From contig NC_088301.1 in assembly GCF_032854445.1 (NCBI RefSeq), positions 16,056,281 to 16,120,280 on the forward strand: a stretch of DNA of 64,000 bases, given 5' to 3'. The translations under genes were made by a program, and so were the position numbers. The first letter of the stretch is position 1. The number at the start of each line of letters is the position of its first letter. Source of the DNA: Liolophura sinensis. Its lineage: Eukaryota; Mollusca; Polyplacophora; Chitonida; Chitonidae. Positions 24,105 to 35,600 of the stretch are shown one piece after another. The notes under the pieces are model-generated. The model was given only the letters and a program-made list of their open reading frames with translations, searched no databases and was not told where the DNA came from.

Positions 24105-24206
24105 CCGTGACTGAGGGGGTTAGTGTGCTAGCGCAGCGGATGGACCCAGGGGCCTCTCACCAGTATGGTCGTTGTAAGTTCAAATCCAGCTCATGCAGCT
24201 CAATCT
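24105..24206 (+). repeat. SINE A-like tRNA-derived head only
   Basis: 'gggggttagtgtgctagcgcagcgg' (A-box region) and 'ggtcgttgtaagttcaaatcc' (B-box region) match the heads at 38635 and 58849. The body does not continue. Confidence 0.65.
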
Positions 24207-24389
24207 AAATATCCCCACAAGTGACATGAGTCACATAAACTCACTTTTTACCTAAAATGCGGATCTTTATGGGTCGCTTACACGTATTTTCATCGGGTCT
24301 TGAGGTTTTATAGATAAAGCCAGGGAATTTATTTACTTAGTTTGTTGCTTAACGCTATGTTAAAAAGTTTCTCATACGATGGTGATGAG

Positions 24390-24650
24390 TTTCATGGGTG
24401 GAGGAAACCAGGGTGCCGCTGTAAACCACCGACCTATAGCAAGTTACTGACAAACATTCCCACGTATGACGTAGGCCTAGCATGTACATCATACTGCTCG
24501 GAAACAGCTGCTCGGAAACGAACTTTCGACTGCGCAGACAATAAAACTGGCGTCGTCTATCGCTCATTGTCACCAAAGACTCCAGAGGCAGTGAGGACGG
24601 GAGAATTTACACATCCCATACCCAAGAACGGGCTTGAACCCTCAACAGGT
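24390..24650 (-). repeat. Third SINE-like repeat
   Basis: 'gggtggaggaaaccagggtgcc', 'gtaaaccaccgacct', 'caagttactgacaaa' and a terminal 'cgggcttgaaccctc' (reverse complement of a B box) indicate a tRNA-derived retroposon in minus orientation. Related pieces lie at 28640-28680, 28990-29035 and 60180-60440. Confidence 0.55.
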
Positions 24651-24889
24651 GTGTCCTTACCATTGAAAAACAAACCCCTCAAACAACTACATGTAGTTTA
24701 GATTAGGATGTGGCACCCGGAATAAGATAGTTCACTTGGGCAGAGATCAAATTTGTGGCTAAAGGAAACCAAGACTATTCCAGAGAAAAATACCGCAACG
24801 GAGAAATCATCTAACGTGAGGCCGTAGCCTAAAAAGCAGAAGATGGATTCGAATATTAAGCGACTTTTTCGAACTATTTATTTGACCAG

Positions 24890-25127
24890 CCCATGATTGC
24901 TCAGGCGGTAGAGGGTCCTCTTTGGGAGCGGTAAATCCAGAGTCAATCCTGCGTTGTGTCTAACCTTTAAAGGGGAAGCTGTAACTTTCAGCGTTCAGCA
25001 TTAAGGGGATTGTGCAACGACCGTATCGATGTAATGGCTCGGTTGGGGCGGCTTGCCTTCTATAAGTCATCTCAGTGAAGCAGCACTAGATAAAAGAGTG
25101 GTTCTACAACAAGGAGGCACATTTCAC
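24890..25127 (+). repeat. SINE family B, 5' portion, split by a LINE
   Basis: The family B body runs to 'acaacaaggaggcacatttcac' and resumes at 26283 after the inserted LINE. Confidence 0.8.
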
Positions 25128-26282
25128 CGATCTCCATAAAAAGATTAACAAGTCTGATAATCCTGCTATATTCTTACTTTGTGCTAAAGATCAAATCCAG
25201 TCTAACTGGTCGGAATATCTGCAAATCTATACTGATGGATCTAAATGCCCTGGCACTTGTGTAGTGGGAGCGTCATTTTGTTTTCCAGAATATAACTATA
25301 GCAAGTCCTATAGACTGACAAACTCGCTATCTGTGCTCAGTGCCTAAGTCACTGCAATTATTAGTGCCCTCCAGTTTTTGATGGAACGAAGACCAATCCA
25401 CGCTGTTATATTCAAGGACTATCTGTCTTCTTTACAAGCTCTTGTTAATTTTTGAGGGAACAAATCATCTACACTAATATTCGAAATACTTCGTCTATGT
25501 TCCACGCTTAATTACCGCGGATTATCTGTGTCGTTTGACTGGATGCCGGCTCATATAGGTATACCTGGCAACGAGCTGGCTGACCTGTTGGCTAAACAGG
25601 CTCTTCTGTTACTTGATATAACCCTCACTGTCCCTTTATCGTTGGAAGAGGCAATTAGTTCAATAAAGCAAAAGTTCACAGGTATCTGGCAGAACAAATG
25701 AAATAATTCTAAGAAAGGGAGGTTTTTCCATGAACGCAACGCACCTGTTAGTCTACGCTATGACCCGTCGCTTAATCGTCGTCAGGATGAAATACTATTA
25801 TTTCGACTTCTATCTGTTCATCTACCGACCAACCGATACTTATTCAGATTTGGTCTCCACCATGCAGGGCTTTGCGAAGAGAGTTTTGTCGAGGACTCGA
25901 ATTCACATCTCATATTTCGTTGACTACGTCACACGAACCTCCGACACCTGTTGTACACGGAATTACAGCCTCTCGGCATCCGTGGTTTTAATGAAGTAAC
26001 GGTGTTGAGCTCTATGTAAAATTATAGTAAGGTATTTCAGACTGTTGCAAATTCCTAACTCGATGCCATAGATTCTAGCTGCTCTAAGGGAATGACATAA
26101 ACAAATCAGATCTTTCGATTATCGACTTGGAAGGCTCTTTACGGACTACGAGTGGTATATGAATGTCGGACATAACACTTATATAAATGATAATGGCCAC
26201 TTAATGTATGGAACTACTTGAACTCCAAGCGTTGGCTGGCGCGCATCGCCCCAAAACGACATTACAAATCCCTGCCCCCGCC
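25128..26282 (+). mobile_element. 5'-truncated non-LTR retrotransposon (RNase H plus C-terminus)
   Basis: The translation shows RNase H motifs: YTDGSK at 25228-25245, a segment that would normally be (A)ELxAI, and 'WMPAHIGIPGNELADLLAKQ' near 25540-25600. A second frame downstream (about 25740-25985) contains 'RRQDEILLFRLLSVHLPTNR', typical of the C-terminus of Jockey- or I-like elements. In-frame stops at 25345 (in place of the RNase H Glu) and 25453, plus a frame change, show that it is dead. The 18-base sequence 'caaggaggcacatt(t/a)cac' borders both ends (25110-25127 and 26283-26300), a target-site duplication that proves insertion into a SINE. Confidence 0.85.
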
Positions 26283-26363
26283 CAAGGAGGCACATTACAC
26301 GCATTCTAGGGGCTCCTTCGTCGTCATATAACGACGTTAAACCCCAAGCACTCACTCACTCCT
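26283..26363 (+). repeat. SINE family B, 3' portion
   Basis: Continues the copy interrupted at 25127: 'ggctccttcgtcgtcatat', 'acgacgttaaaccccaagc' and the CACTCA tail. Confidence 0.85.
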
Positions 26364-26673
26364 CTACCTTTCATATATCTGTTCAGTGTAGTCAGAAGCA
26401 GTCAGATTGAATGTGACCCAAAGGTGACGGCCACAAAAAACTTAGGAGAGGAGGTAGGGTGTAGAGTTGGGCGTGGGATAGGTACGTGCACACTTTACGC
26501 GTGAGAGAATCAGTTGATATTCTGTATGACAGGTCAGACCACAACCTGGAAGGAAAACAAGACTCGTGTCAGTGCAACATACTTCGGGTTTAACAATCTC
26601 GCAATCTGAAAGCCGGTGGACTTTTGGATTGCGAAATTCTTACCAAGTGGGATTCATGAATCCTATTCTGTCT

Positions 26674-26856
26674 TGACACTGACACAAATGTTGACACTGA
26701 CACAAATGTTGACACTGACACAAATGTTGACACAAGACACAAATGTTGACACTGACACAAATGTTGACGCTGACACAAATGTTGACGCTGACACAAATGT
26801 TGACACTGACACAAATGTTGACACTGACACAAATGTTGACACAAGACACAAAGCAG
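26674..26856. repeat. 18-bp minisatellite
   Basis: About ten units of 'gacac(t)gacacaaatgtt', with two shortened units at 'gacacaagacacaaatg'. The unit is a multiple of three, so all frames stay open and give a 6-residue periodic peptide. It is not a gene. Confidence 0.95.
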
Positions 26857-27340
26857 CGGAAAGAATACACCATACCGGTACTTTACTGAAAGTTCGACCA
26901 CAGTCCCAGTCAGACAGACCTAGATTCCTGTAGAACGAGGTTATCACAGCCAACCGAGCCATACTGTATTTAAAAAAAATTGTTTTGCAAAACTTAAACA
27001 AAAATTTTGTGAACAAAGAAAATGGAAACACACTGCCCCTACCCCCTCTTCCCCCTACTCAAATAGGTTTATCTATGTTAAATTGCCGGATTTTGTCAGT
27101 CCTAAATGTTAGGGTGGCATGGGAATATGTCTATATTTAGTTGATTGGGGTTTTACCCTATTCTCAAAAATATTTCACTCAGACGATGGCGGTCAGGAAC
27201 TAAAACAAAAATATAAAAAACCTCTTGCAGCATAACTTGGATTTTGGGGGAGGGGAGAGGAGGGGTGATTCATACACAATGCAATCGCTCACCTTTACCA
27301 ATAGTATATATACAGCTGAAATATAATAGGATTATAATGA

Positions 27341-27594
27341 TTTATTTAATTGGTGTTTTACGCCGTACTCAAGAATATTTCACTTATACGACGGCGGCCA
27401 GCATTGTGGTGGGAGGAAACCGGGCAGAGCCCGGGGGAAACCCACGACCATCCGCAGGTTGTTGTCATACCTTCCCCACTTACGGCCGGAGAGGAAGCCA
27501 GCATGAGCGGAACTCACAGCGACCGCATTGGTGAGAGACTCCTGGGTCATAAAGCTGTGCTAGCGCGCTAACCAACTGAGCCACGGAGGCCCCT
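27341..27594 (-). repeat. SINE family A, full length
   Basis: The best-preserved minus copy runs from the T-rich tail through 'gtactcaagaatatttcac', 'ggaggaaaccgggcagagcc' and 'cggccggagaggaagccagc' to the tRNA-derived head 'gcgcgctaaccaactgagccacggaggccc'. Internal Pol III A- and B-box-like segments sit in that head. Confidence 0.92.
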
Positions 27595-28097
27595 AGAATT
27601 GAGCATATCCATAGAATATATCACAAGTAAAACCCTGATATATTAAACAGGTGTCTAATACTTTAACCTTAACCTGTGAAATCCAGTGTACATGATAATA
27701 TGTATTCATATTTTTGTAAACACTGTGATAGGAAACGGTGTCCTATACCTCAGAATGCTAGAGCTTTGCACCATACAAAGAATGACTAACCCTGCTCGGG
27801 AAAATCATGTGACTGGTAAGCTTGGTACCTTTGTCCCACTCTGAATAGGCAGGCTTCTGAGTGTATAAAGGACATGGGATAAAAGGGCTATACTTGTACA
27901 TGTACATATACACTTGGCCCACTATGTACTCTTCAGTCCTTTCTACCGGGACATATAGTTAAGGCGATTGACTGGACATTCTGGGCGTGTAACTTCTCCA
28001 AATCTGCTGTGTGTCACCCGAGGTTAGGAACAGGTATGTTTTAGCAAAAGTCATTTATTTGACTTTGAAGAACGCTTGAAGATGTTCAAAGAAACAC

Positions 28098-28200
28098 ATT
28101 TTGATTTATTTGTTTTGATTTTGTGCATAACGTCATACTCAAGAATTTTTTACTAATACGATGGTAGTCAGTTTTGTAAGTGCAGGGAACCAGATACTCA
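28098..28200 (-). repeat. SINE family A, decayed
   Basis: 'cataacgtcatactcaagaat', 'actaatacgatgg' and 'gcagggaacc' are what is left of the body. Confidence 0.5.
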
Positions 28201-28499
28201 ATGTACAAAATGTTTTCGAATACTCGATACGGAAATTTGCTGGATTCTCAGATACATCCAGCAAGCATTTAGCAGATAGGTCGAACGGTTGTAGACAAAA
28301 TTTGACAGTACATATGTACGTGTCACCACACTGACATAGCAACTGACATAGCATTTTTCTAATGTATTGAGAGAACAGTAAGGACACCCCTTGATTAAAG
28401 AGTAGTTTACTGGTGCGGAACGCGCCAGTTTGATATGAACAGTTTAACGTTAAACTCGACAGAGATTTTTACTTATATGCTGGTGATCATGTGCCAGGT

Positions 28500-29037
28500 T
28501 AACAAAGATATCGTACAAGGACGGTAATCGCACATATAGTACAATGATACGCCAATAGTGGCGTACAAAATGTCGCACTACTAATGTGTGATTAAAAATG
28601 CCGTACGCCGCTTTTTGAAACTGGCTCAGATCTATGGGTGGAGAAAGCAGGAGTGGCTGTAAAGCCCACCTACCGCGCTGCTTGGCAAATTTGGAAATAC
28701 AACCCAGGCAAATATTTGTTTTGTTCTGTGTGGCCAGCAGGTTCCAGAATACTTAAGATACACACAGTACATACCAGTGCGCGTGTTCTATATACCAGTA
28801 TGATCGTGGCCTCTACACAGTGGTTTGCTTTTTCAACTTTGACATCATATGAATCATTCACAAAGATGTCGTACATATACGATAATCGCACATTTCGAAC
28901 AATAATACGGTAATAGTGGCGCACAAGTATCGCACGACTAATGTACGATAAAAAAATGCCGTGCGCCGCTTTGTGAAAATGGGCCCAGATCTACGAGTGG
29001 AGAAAGCAGGAGTTGCCATTGTAAACCAGCAACCTGT
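28500..29037. repeat. Direct repeat pair of about 170 bp
   Basis: 28500-28672 and 28858-29037 align ('acaaagat(a/g)tcgtaca', 'taatcgcacat', 'aatagtggcg(t/c)aca' and 'gtggagaaagcaggagt'), separated by unrelated sequence. They are probably two insertions of one repeat family, because their ends resemble the SINE-like repeat at 24390. Confidence 0.65.
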
Positions 29038-29309
29038 CACATGTTATACTAACGAGCTTTTTAATGTTTTACGTATATAGATGTACACGCCATACTGGTG
29101 GAAAAACGTTACATTGCACAACGTTAACATAAATGTGCAAAGTTAAATTAATCGTGCAACGCTAGATAGTACAACGTTTCACTGAAGAATTAGTGGATTT
29201 CGATAAACCTACCCATTCTATATGTTAATCTTTCATTCTTTCCGTAATTAAATAATAATAATAATAGTACGTTTGAAAATAATAAAAAAAAATTAAAACT
29301 GAAGTATGC

Positions 29310-29500
29310 GAGACTGGCCGCTTCGGTGGCCTAAGAATAAGAGCCACCGCCACGAATTCAGGATATCTAGGAACAACCTTGGATCGTATCATACTAAAAA
29401 TGGAAATTGTTGCTGCCTCGCTTGGGCTCAGCAACGACAGAATAGAGTAGGGAAACATGACTGGTTGGTCTAGTACCCGGTAAAATATTTTACCGTATTT
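29310..29500 (+). repeat. SINE family C, upstream of gene 2
   Basis: 'ggccgcttcggtggcctaag', 'catactaaaaatgg' and 'gctgcctcgcttgggctcagcaacg' match 14530-14755. Confidence 0.55.
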
Positions 29501-29633
29501 CGCATGTATAGCTACATTCGGTTTTATTTTAAGTGAGTTTCTTCCCCAATTTACCGATATTACAGGACTTTTTTTTCTGTGAAAAATCACATCGTACCAC
29601 ATTTTCATCTCTGTTTTCGTTTTCAGATCCAAC

Positions 29634-32600
29634 ATGGAGTTGGCTTTTATTATAGCAGTGGTAACACTGGGGATTGCCCTTCCGTCCGCATTTGCATACC
29701 CTGGCGGTGCCCCAATCCAGGCGTGTTCAGGTATGTTACCATATCATGGACAAAGCTCCGCTCAGAGGACTCCACCGCCGTTTTCTGTTACAACGTCCTC
29801 TAACACCTACAATGGCCGCAGTAAAATCACAGGTCAGTATTGTGTGGAAGTTGATAGAGCACCTTTCCCTATACTGCTACCTCTCTTCAACGACTTGTAT
29901 TAGGTACCGTCTTCTATTGGCTTCCACAGCATTTGATTGTGGATCTGCCTGAAATGCCTTGATTTCGTGAAAACTAGTTTAAATGTATGGTCGGATAAAC
30001 ACTGTTAAATAGATATGGTTCCATCACTGATAGAGACAACTTGAATTTCGATGCTCTCTCATCAGTGTAGGCAATGATATACGATGCATTGCCTGAAGAT
30101 GTTGTTTTACGCCACACTCAGGAATACTTCAGCTATACAATGGCGGCCAGCATTATGGTGGGAGACTCTGATCTGATATACTAGCCATTTTTTCAGTGAT
30201 TTAGTATAACGAATCTTATACACTAATCTAAGTACTGTTGGCAGTAAGCCAGCGTGTGCTCTCACTCAGAAAAATGGCTCTCGTCTAAGATGACTAAGAT
30301 TTTATGCAGGGTGTCGAAAGCTGTTGCTAATTTTCGCGAATTGTGAATTGATTGGTTCGATTGGTTCTATTGTATTTTATTCCAGTGAGCCTGAATGCGC
30401 CATGCGGAAATTTCTTCAAAGGCTTCATGCTTCAGGCTCGACGAGCGGAGTTTGATCAGGATCAGAATGAGGCTCTCGGATCCTTCAACGCACCCAGCGG
30501 ATCTAGGATCGTCACCTGTGGATCCAGTCAGGTAACGCTACCTGTTCCTCAGCCTGCCTCCACACGTCACATTTTCTCAAATACTGCATGTCAAGATATT
30601 TTCTTTCATCTTGTGTATATTGTAAGGGTACCAGAGTAAAGATGAGAAACAACTGATTGTACAAATCTCAGACCAGCGATAGGCCTTGCACAAGATCAAC
30701 CTAAGAAACACTAACACGCTTGAATAAGTTCATTACATATACTTGAACAAAAATAGACAAATAATACAACTATAACATAGAAAACAATACAAATAATTAC
30801 AAAAATATATAGTCTCTTACTGATGACAGCGTCCATAGGCGAGTGAGTCCACGTAAATATAGAATCCAAAGTTAAGAGGAATTTTCCAATCGAAGGATGA
30901 CAGTCCCATGAGTGACCAGCTGTAGTCGGCAGGGTACGCCGACGATGACTGATCTCCAACTGCCTGTGAAGGTGTAACTTCTCAAGGCGGCTAGGTTGAC
31001 AGTAGCGTCGTGACACCGAGCCGGCGATGTATGACGCGTATGCTTCCCCCCTCGGAAATATACCTAAAGTCACTGTCAGGGTAAATTGGGATGAAATGTA
31101 CGTAATCACTCAAAGAGACAATGATCGAGGTATACAAGCTCAAAAATGACGTCTCAAAGAAAAGAAAGTGGCGAAACACAAGCTCATAAAGTGCTACGTA
31201 GAGAAAATGAAGTACATAAGACGAATGTCGAATGCCGTGAATGTTGATATCTCTAAACCCGGTAAAATGACTGCGAGCTTCGCATATCCGTCGCTCATAT
31301 TTATAGACTAAAGAGACGAAAATTCGGAATGACTTGATCGTAAACATGTTTACAACACCGATACATATTTTCAGAATGTTCATTTAAATGCGTATGAAGT
31401 TTCTGCTTTTACTCCCCCAGTACACCCCTAACCCCAAGTACCATGGTGTAAGCCGAATAAGGTAAAAATGTCAGCGATCTTTATAAAGGCATTGTTTTAG
31501 ACGTAAATAATCTGAGATTGCTTAAAATACTGTGGTATATTATTTTCAAAAGAAAATTAATATGAAAACAGTGCAAAATAGTGTACATTTTCTGGGTTAT
31601 ACAAAGATGCTCTATGCGACCTGTGGCACAAGGGTGTTGACTGTAAATATGGAACAGAAACATACATTTTCGAATCCAACTGCAGCTCTTTTGTCTGCGA
31701 CGGAAGATTGTCAGGTGTCTGCATTTTTAAATGACAAAATGCTCTGAAGCATGTCTTAAAACGTCAGAGAGAACTAATTATTTTATAATTAACCTCTTAG
31801 AATACAGAAACTATACAGAATTCAGACCTGTGCTTCTAGTTTATTTTCTATAGTTACGTGTATTTATTTATTTATTTATTTATTTATTGGTGTTTTACGC
31901 CGCAATATTACACTTTGATGACGGCGACCAGCATTATAGTAGGAGGAAAACAGGCACAGTCCGGTGGAAACTCACGGCCCTGCGCAGGTTGCTAGCAGAC
32001 CTTCCCACGTGCGGCTGGAAAGGAAACCAGCGTTAGCTGGACTTGAACTCACAGCGACCGCATTAAAGGCATTAATACCTAGGCTCTGATTTAACAGTTG
32101 TTTGAGTGAACCTACCTCGATTACACGAAGTCCGCAAGTCGCGTCGTCTTCATGTAAGCATATATACTGCGCTATACTGCTTGGAATCTTTGCTCCAAAT
32201 GGTATAGAACGTGTTACTGATGATGATAATGATGGTTATAATTAGCATCTGTCTTTTCAGGCTGTAACACACACAGAAAGAACCCAGAAGTCCAGTGTGT
32301 CGTTTGAATGGACTGCTCCAGCTCAGTCCTCAGGTCACGTGGTCTTCATGTAAGCATGCAATGAATCTGAAAACTACCGGATCAAGTCCACTCATCTGGT
32401 AGTGGAAAAGATCCAATTTACTCTTTAAAACAGGACTATGTTCCATGTTGTGATAATGCAGGGTTGTTAATTTTTACATCGATAAATGTAAATGTTTCAA
32501 CTTTTTATCATGGAACTAAGTGGATCAGAATTTTTGAATTCTAATGTGTTCTGTATGGACCATATACCATATATACCGTACAGCTGCATTTAGAACGGAA

Positions 32601-35600
32601 AATGCTTCTTGTGACGTCAGAGTACTTGTCCTCGGCTATATGGCTAATAAAGCCCACCATTCGATATAGAATTCAAACATTTGCGTCCTAAAAATATAGT
32701 TTTCAGTTCTTTGTCTGTTGAAGTTTGCTTTTTTTGCAGCATTCTTTCACTTGAAACGGTCATTCAGTGTTTGAGTGTATCCAGACATGAGCGTGCAGTA
32801 CAGACGTACATATGTCTTGTTTGCAAAGGTGACTGGACGCCTAGACTTGTACTTTAACATCACCGTCTGTATTTCCTCCATACCGTGGCTAGCCCTGAGG
32901 CGACATATATGTGCTAATTCCAAAACTGATAAATGAATCAATTACGTAAATTATCCAATAATCTGCTGCCGTGTCGAGTAACAACATCAGGAAAGTTCAA
33001 TGCGCCATACACGCGTCAGATACAGTATTGTCAATTCGCAAAAAAACGCAGAAAATGCGGTATTGTCAAATTGCCAGTACACGCGCAAGATACAGAATTG
33101 TCAATTTGCCAATACACGCGGAAGGTAGAGTATTGTCAATTCGCCAATACATGCACAAGATAAAACAATGTCAATTTGGAAAGATACGCGTCAGATACAG
33201 TTCTGTCAATTCGCCAATACACGCGTTAGATACAGTATTGTCAATTCGCCAATACATGCGGCAGATACAGAATTGTCAATTCGCCATTACATCCGGAAGA
33301 TATAGTATTGTCAATTCTCTATACACTCAGATACAGTATTCAATTCGCCAAAACACGCGGCAGATACTTTATTGTCAATTCGCCAATACACGCGCAATAT
33401 GCAGTATTGTTAATTCGCCAATACACGCAGAAGATGTAGAATCATCAATTCTCCAATACATGCAGAAGATGTAGAATCATCAATTCTCCAATACACGCAT
33501 ATGATACAGTATTGTCAATTCGCCAATACACGCGGACGATACAGTATTGTCAAATCGACAATAAACGCGGAAGATACAGCATTGTTAATTCGCAAGTATA
33601 CGCGAACGATACAGAATTGTCAATTCGCAAATACACGCGGAAAATTAAACACTGTCAATCTGGCAAGACACACGTCAGATACAGTATTGTCAGTTCGCCA
33701 ATACACGCGCAAGAGATAAAATTGTCAGTTCGCCAAAACACGCGGAACATACAGTTCGCCAGTGTACACAGAAGATACAGTATTGTCAGTTCACCAGTAC
33801 ACGCGTAAGATACAGTATTGTCAATTCGCCAGTACACGCGGCAGATACAGTATCGTCAATTGGTCAACACACGCGGAAGATGCAGCAATATTTGCCCAAG
33901 ACAAAATGAGCAAATGTAGCCGTGGAAAATCAGATAACTTAGCCATGAAACCTGGTCAGGGCGATAACTTTTTGCAACAATATTCGTTAAAATTTCAGCA
34001 ATGTATTCAATGTAAACGTGGTGTTGTTAATATGAATATTTTTTTTCATTTAAAGGTGGAGTAAACATAAAAATTATATAAACTTCACATGAAAGAATGC
34101 GCAAAGTTAGTTGAATATATTTTTTTCGATTTTTTACGAGAAAAAGACACTTGTTTGGTAGGTATTTGCTGCAACCTCTAGGTGTGTATTGTCTTTGAGT
34201 AATAATTTTATAAATGAGGATGTAGCACATGGCTAATAAATATATTTGCACTAGAATTTGATATTTTCATCTAATAAATGTGTTTAACTTGTATTTTGAT
34301 TATATCTATATTTTTAATATGTTCATAAATATTATAATTAAGACTAAATCATGAGTTTGGATATAAGCAAAAAAAATTACAATCAAATATATTTATTAGA
34401 CTTGCATCTCACAATTATTTAGAACATTATTTTGCAAAAACGATATAAACCAAGAGATGGTTCCAAAATACCCACCATACAAAAATATGTTCAAATACAC
34501 TTTTGTCCCGAAAGCAAAAAATCGAAAAGAATATCAAAGTGTAGTCGAAGCACCGTGAGGAAAAAGAAAAGTTAATTTGTTAATTGAATCATGACGATTT
34601 TATAGGTAATTGGAAATGTATATCTGTGAAAGAAATATTTTACAATTAACAGGGTAGTATCTGGGAAGGTCTGTCAGCAACGAGAATTGTCTCAGGTTTC
34701 TGCCCGGTTTCCTCCCACCATAAAGTGGCCGTCGTCGTGTAAGTGAAATATTCTTGTGTATGGGGTAAAACTCCGATCAAATAAAACAGATTAATAGAAC
34801 AAACAGCGATTATAAATATACATACTGTCTTTGCAGGGCAACGTTTGTGGAGCACTTTAGCGTTTACTGGGTGAAGGTGAACTCCACGATCGTCTTTGAC
34901 AGTAGACCAGCCGTAGGCTCCAATTCTTCTGTGTACCCATCTCCTCTTGCCTGTTCCACCACTAAGCAGCCATTGATGAAAACAACCACTAAGATGGTGC
35001 AAAACATCACAAGTACTACTCTGCTGTGGCAAACCACAACTATGGTTAAGTATACACATCTATATGTGTTGTGCTTTTCTCCTTGTGTTGTGCTTTTCTC
35101 CCAGTGTTGTGCTTTTCTCCCAGTGTTGTGCCTTTATTCCAGTGTTGTGCTTTTCTCCTTGAGATATTCCAAAGCATTAATCCACAACTCCAAAACAAAT
35201 CGCATTTTCCCTGGTCATCTACCGAAAAGTATTCATGGTTTGTTCATCGATACTGGTGTATAAGCATTTATATCAAAATCGCTGATAAATAAGTATTGTT
35301 GTGTGTAGAATGATTTCCTTATTTAGCGATGTGTTTTTGCATACAGGTGATACTGACAGCAACATTGTTACCAGTACTTTATTTCTAAAACCCATTAATG
35401 TGTTTAATCTGTTAACGACGTCAAGGCTATTTAATCAAGAACACGTCTGCCTCGTGTGTAATACGGAGCGAACCGTGGTTTTCGATCATAGAACACATGT
35501 GGTGCGAGTTCAAATTCGGCCTTGAATCCGGCCACTCTGTCACAGAGTGTTAGGTCTTACTGCGATCTAGGATACTCGTGGTGTCGTTTGTGCAATGTGA

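Noticed and set aside
26590-27031. Several overlapping 77-122 codon frames
   Set aside because: All are generated by the 18-bp repeat (a multiple of three without stops).
32933-33837. Repetitive proteins over the 35-bp array
   Set aside because: Overlapping frames exist in several registers, and similar peptides appear in each. This is expected from a 35-bp unit, and the array lies inside an intron of gene 2.
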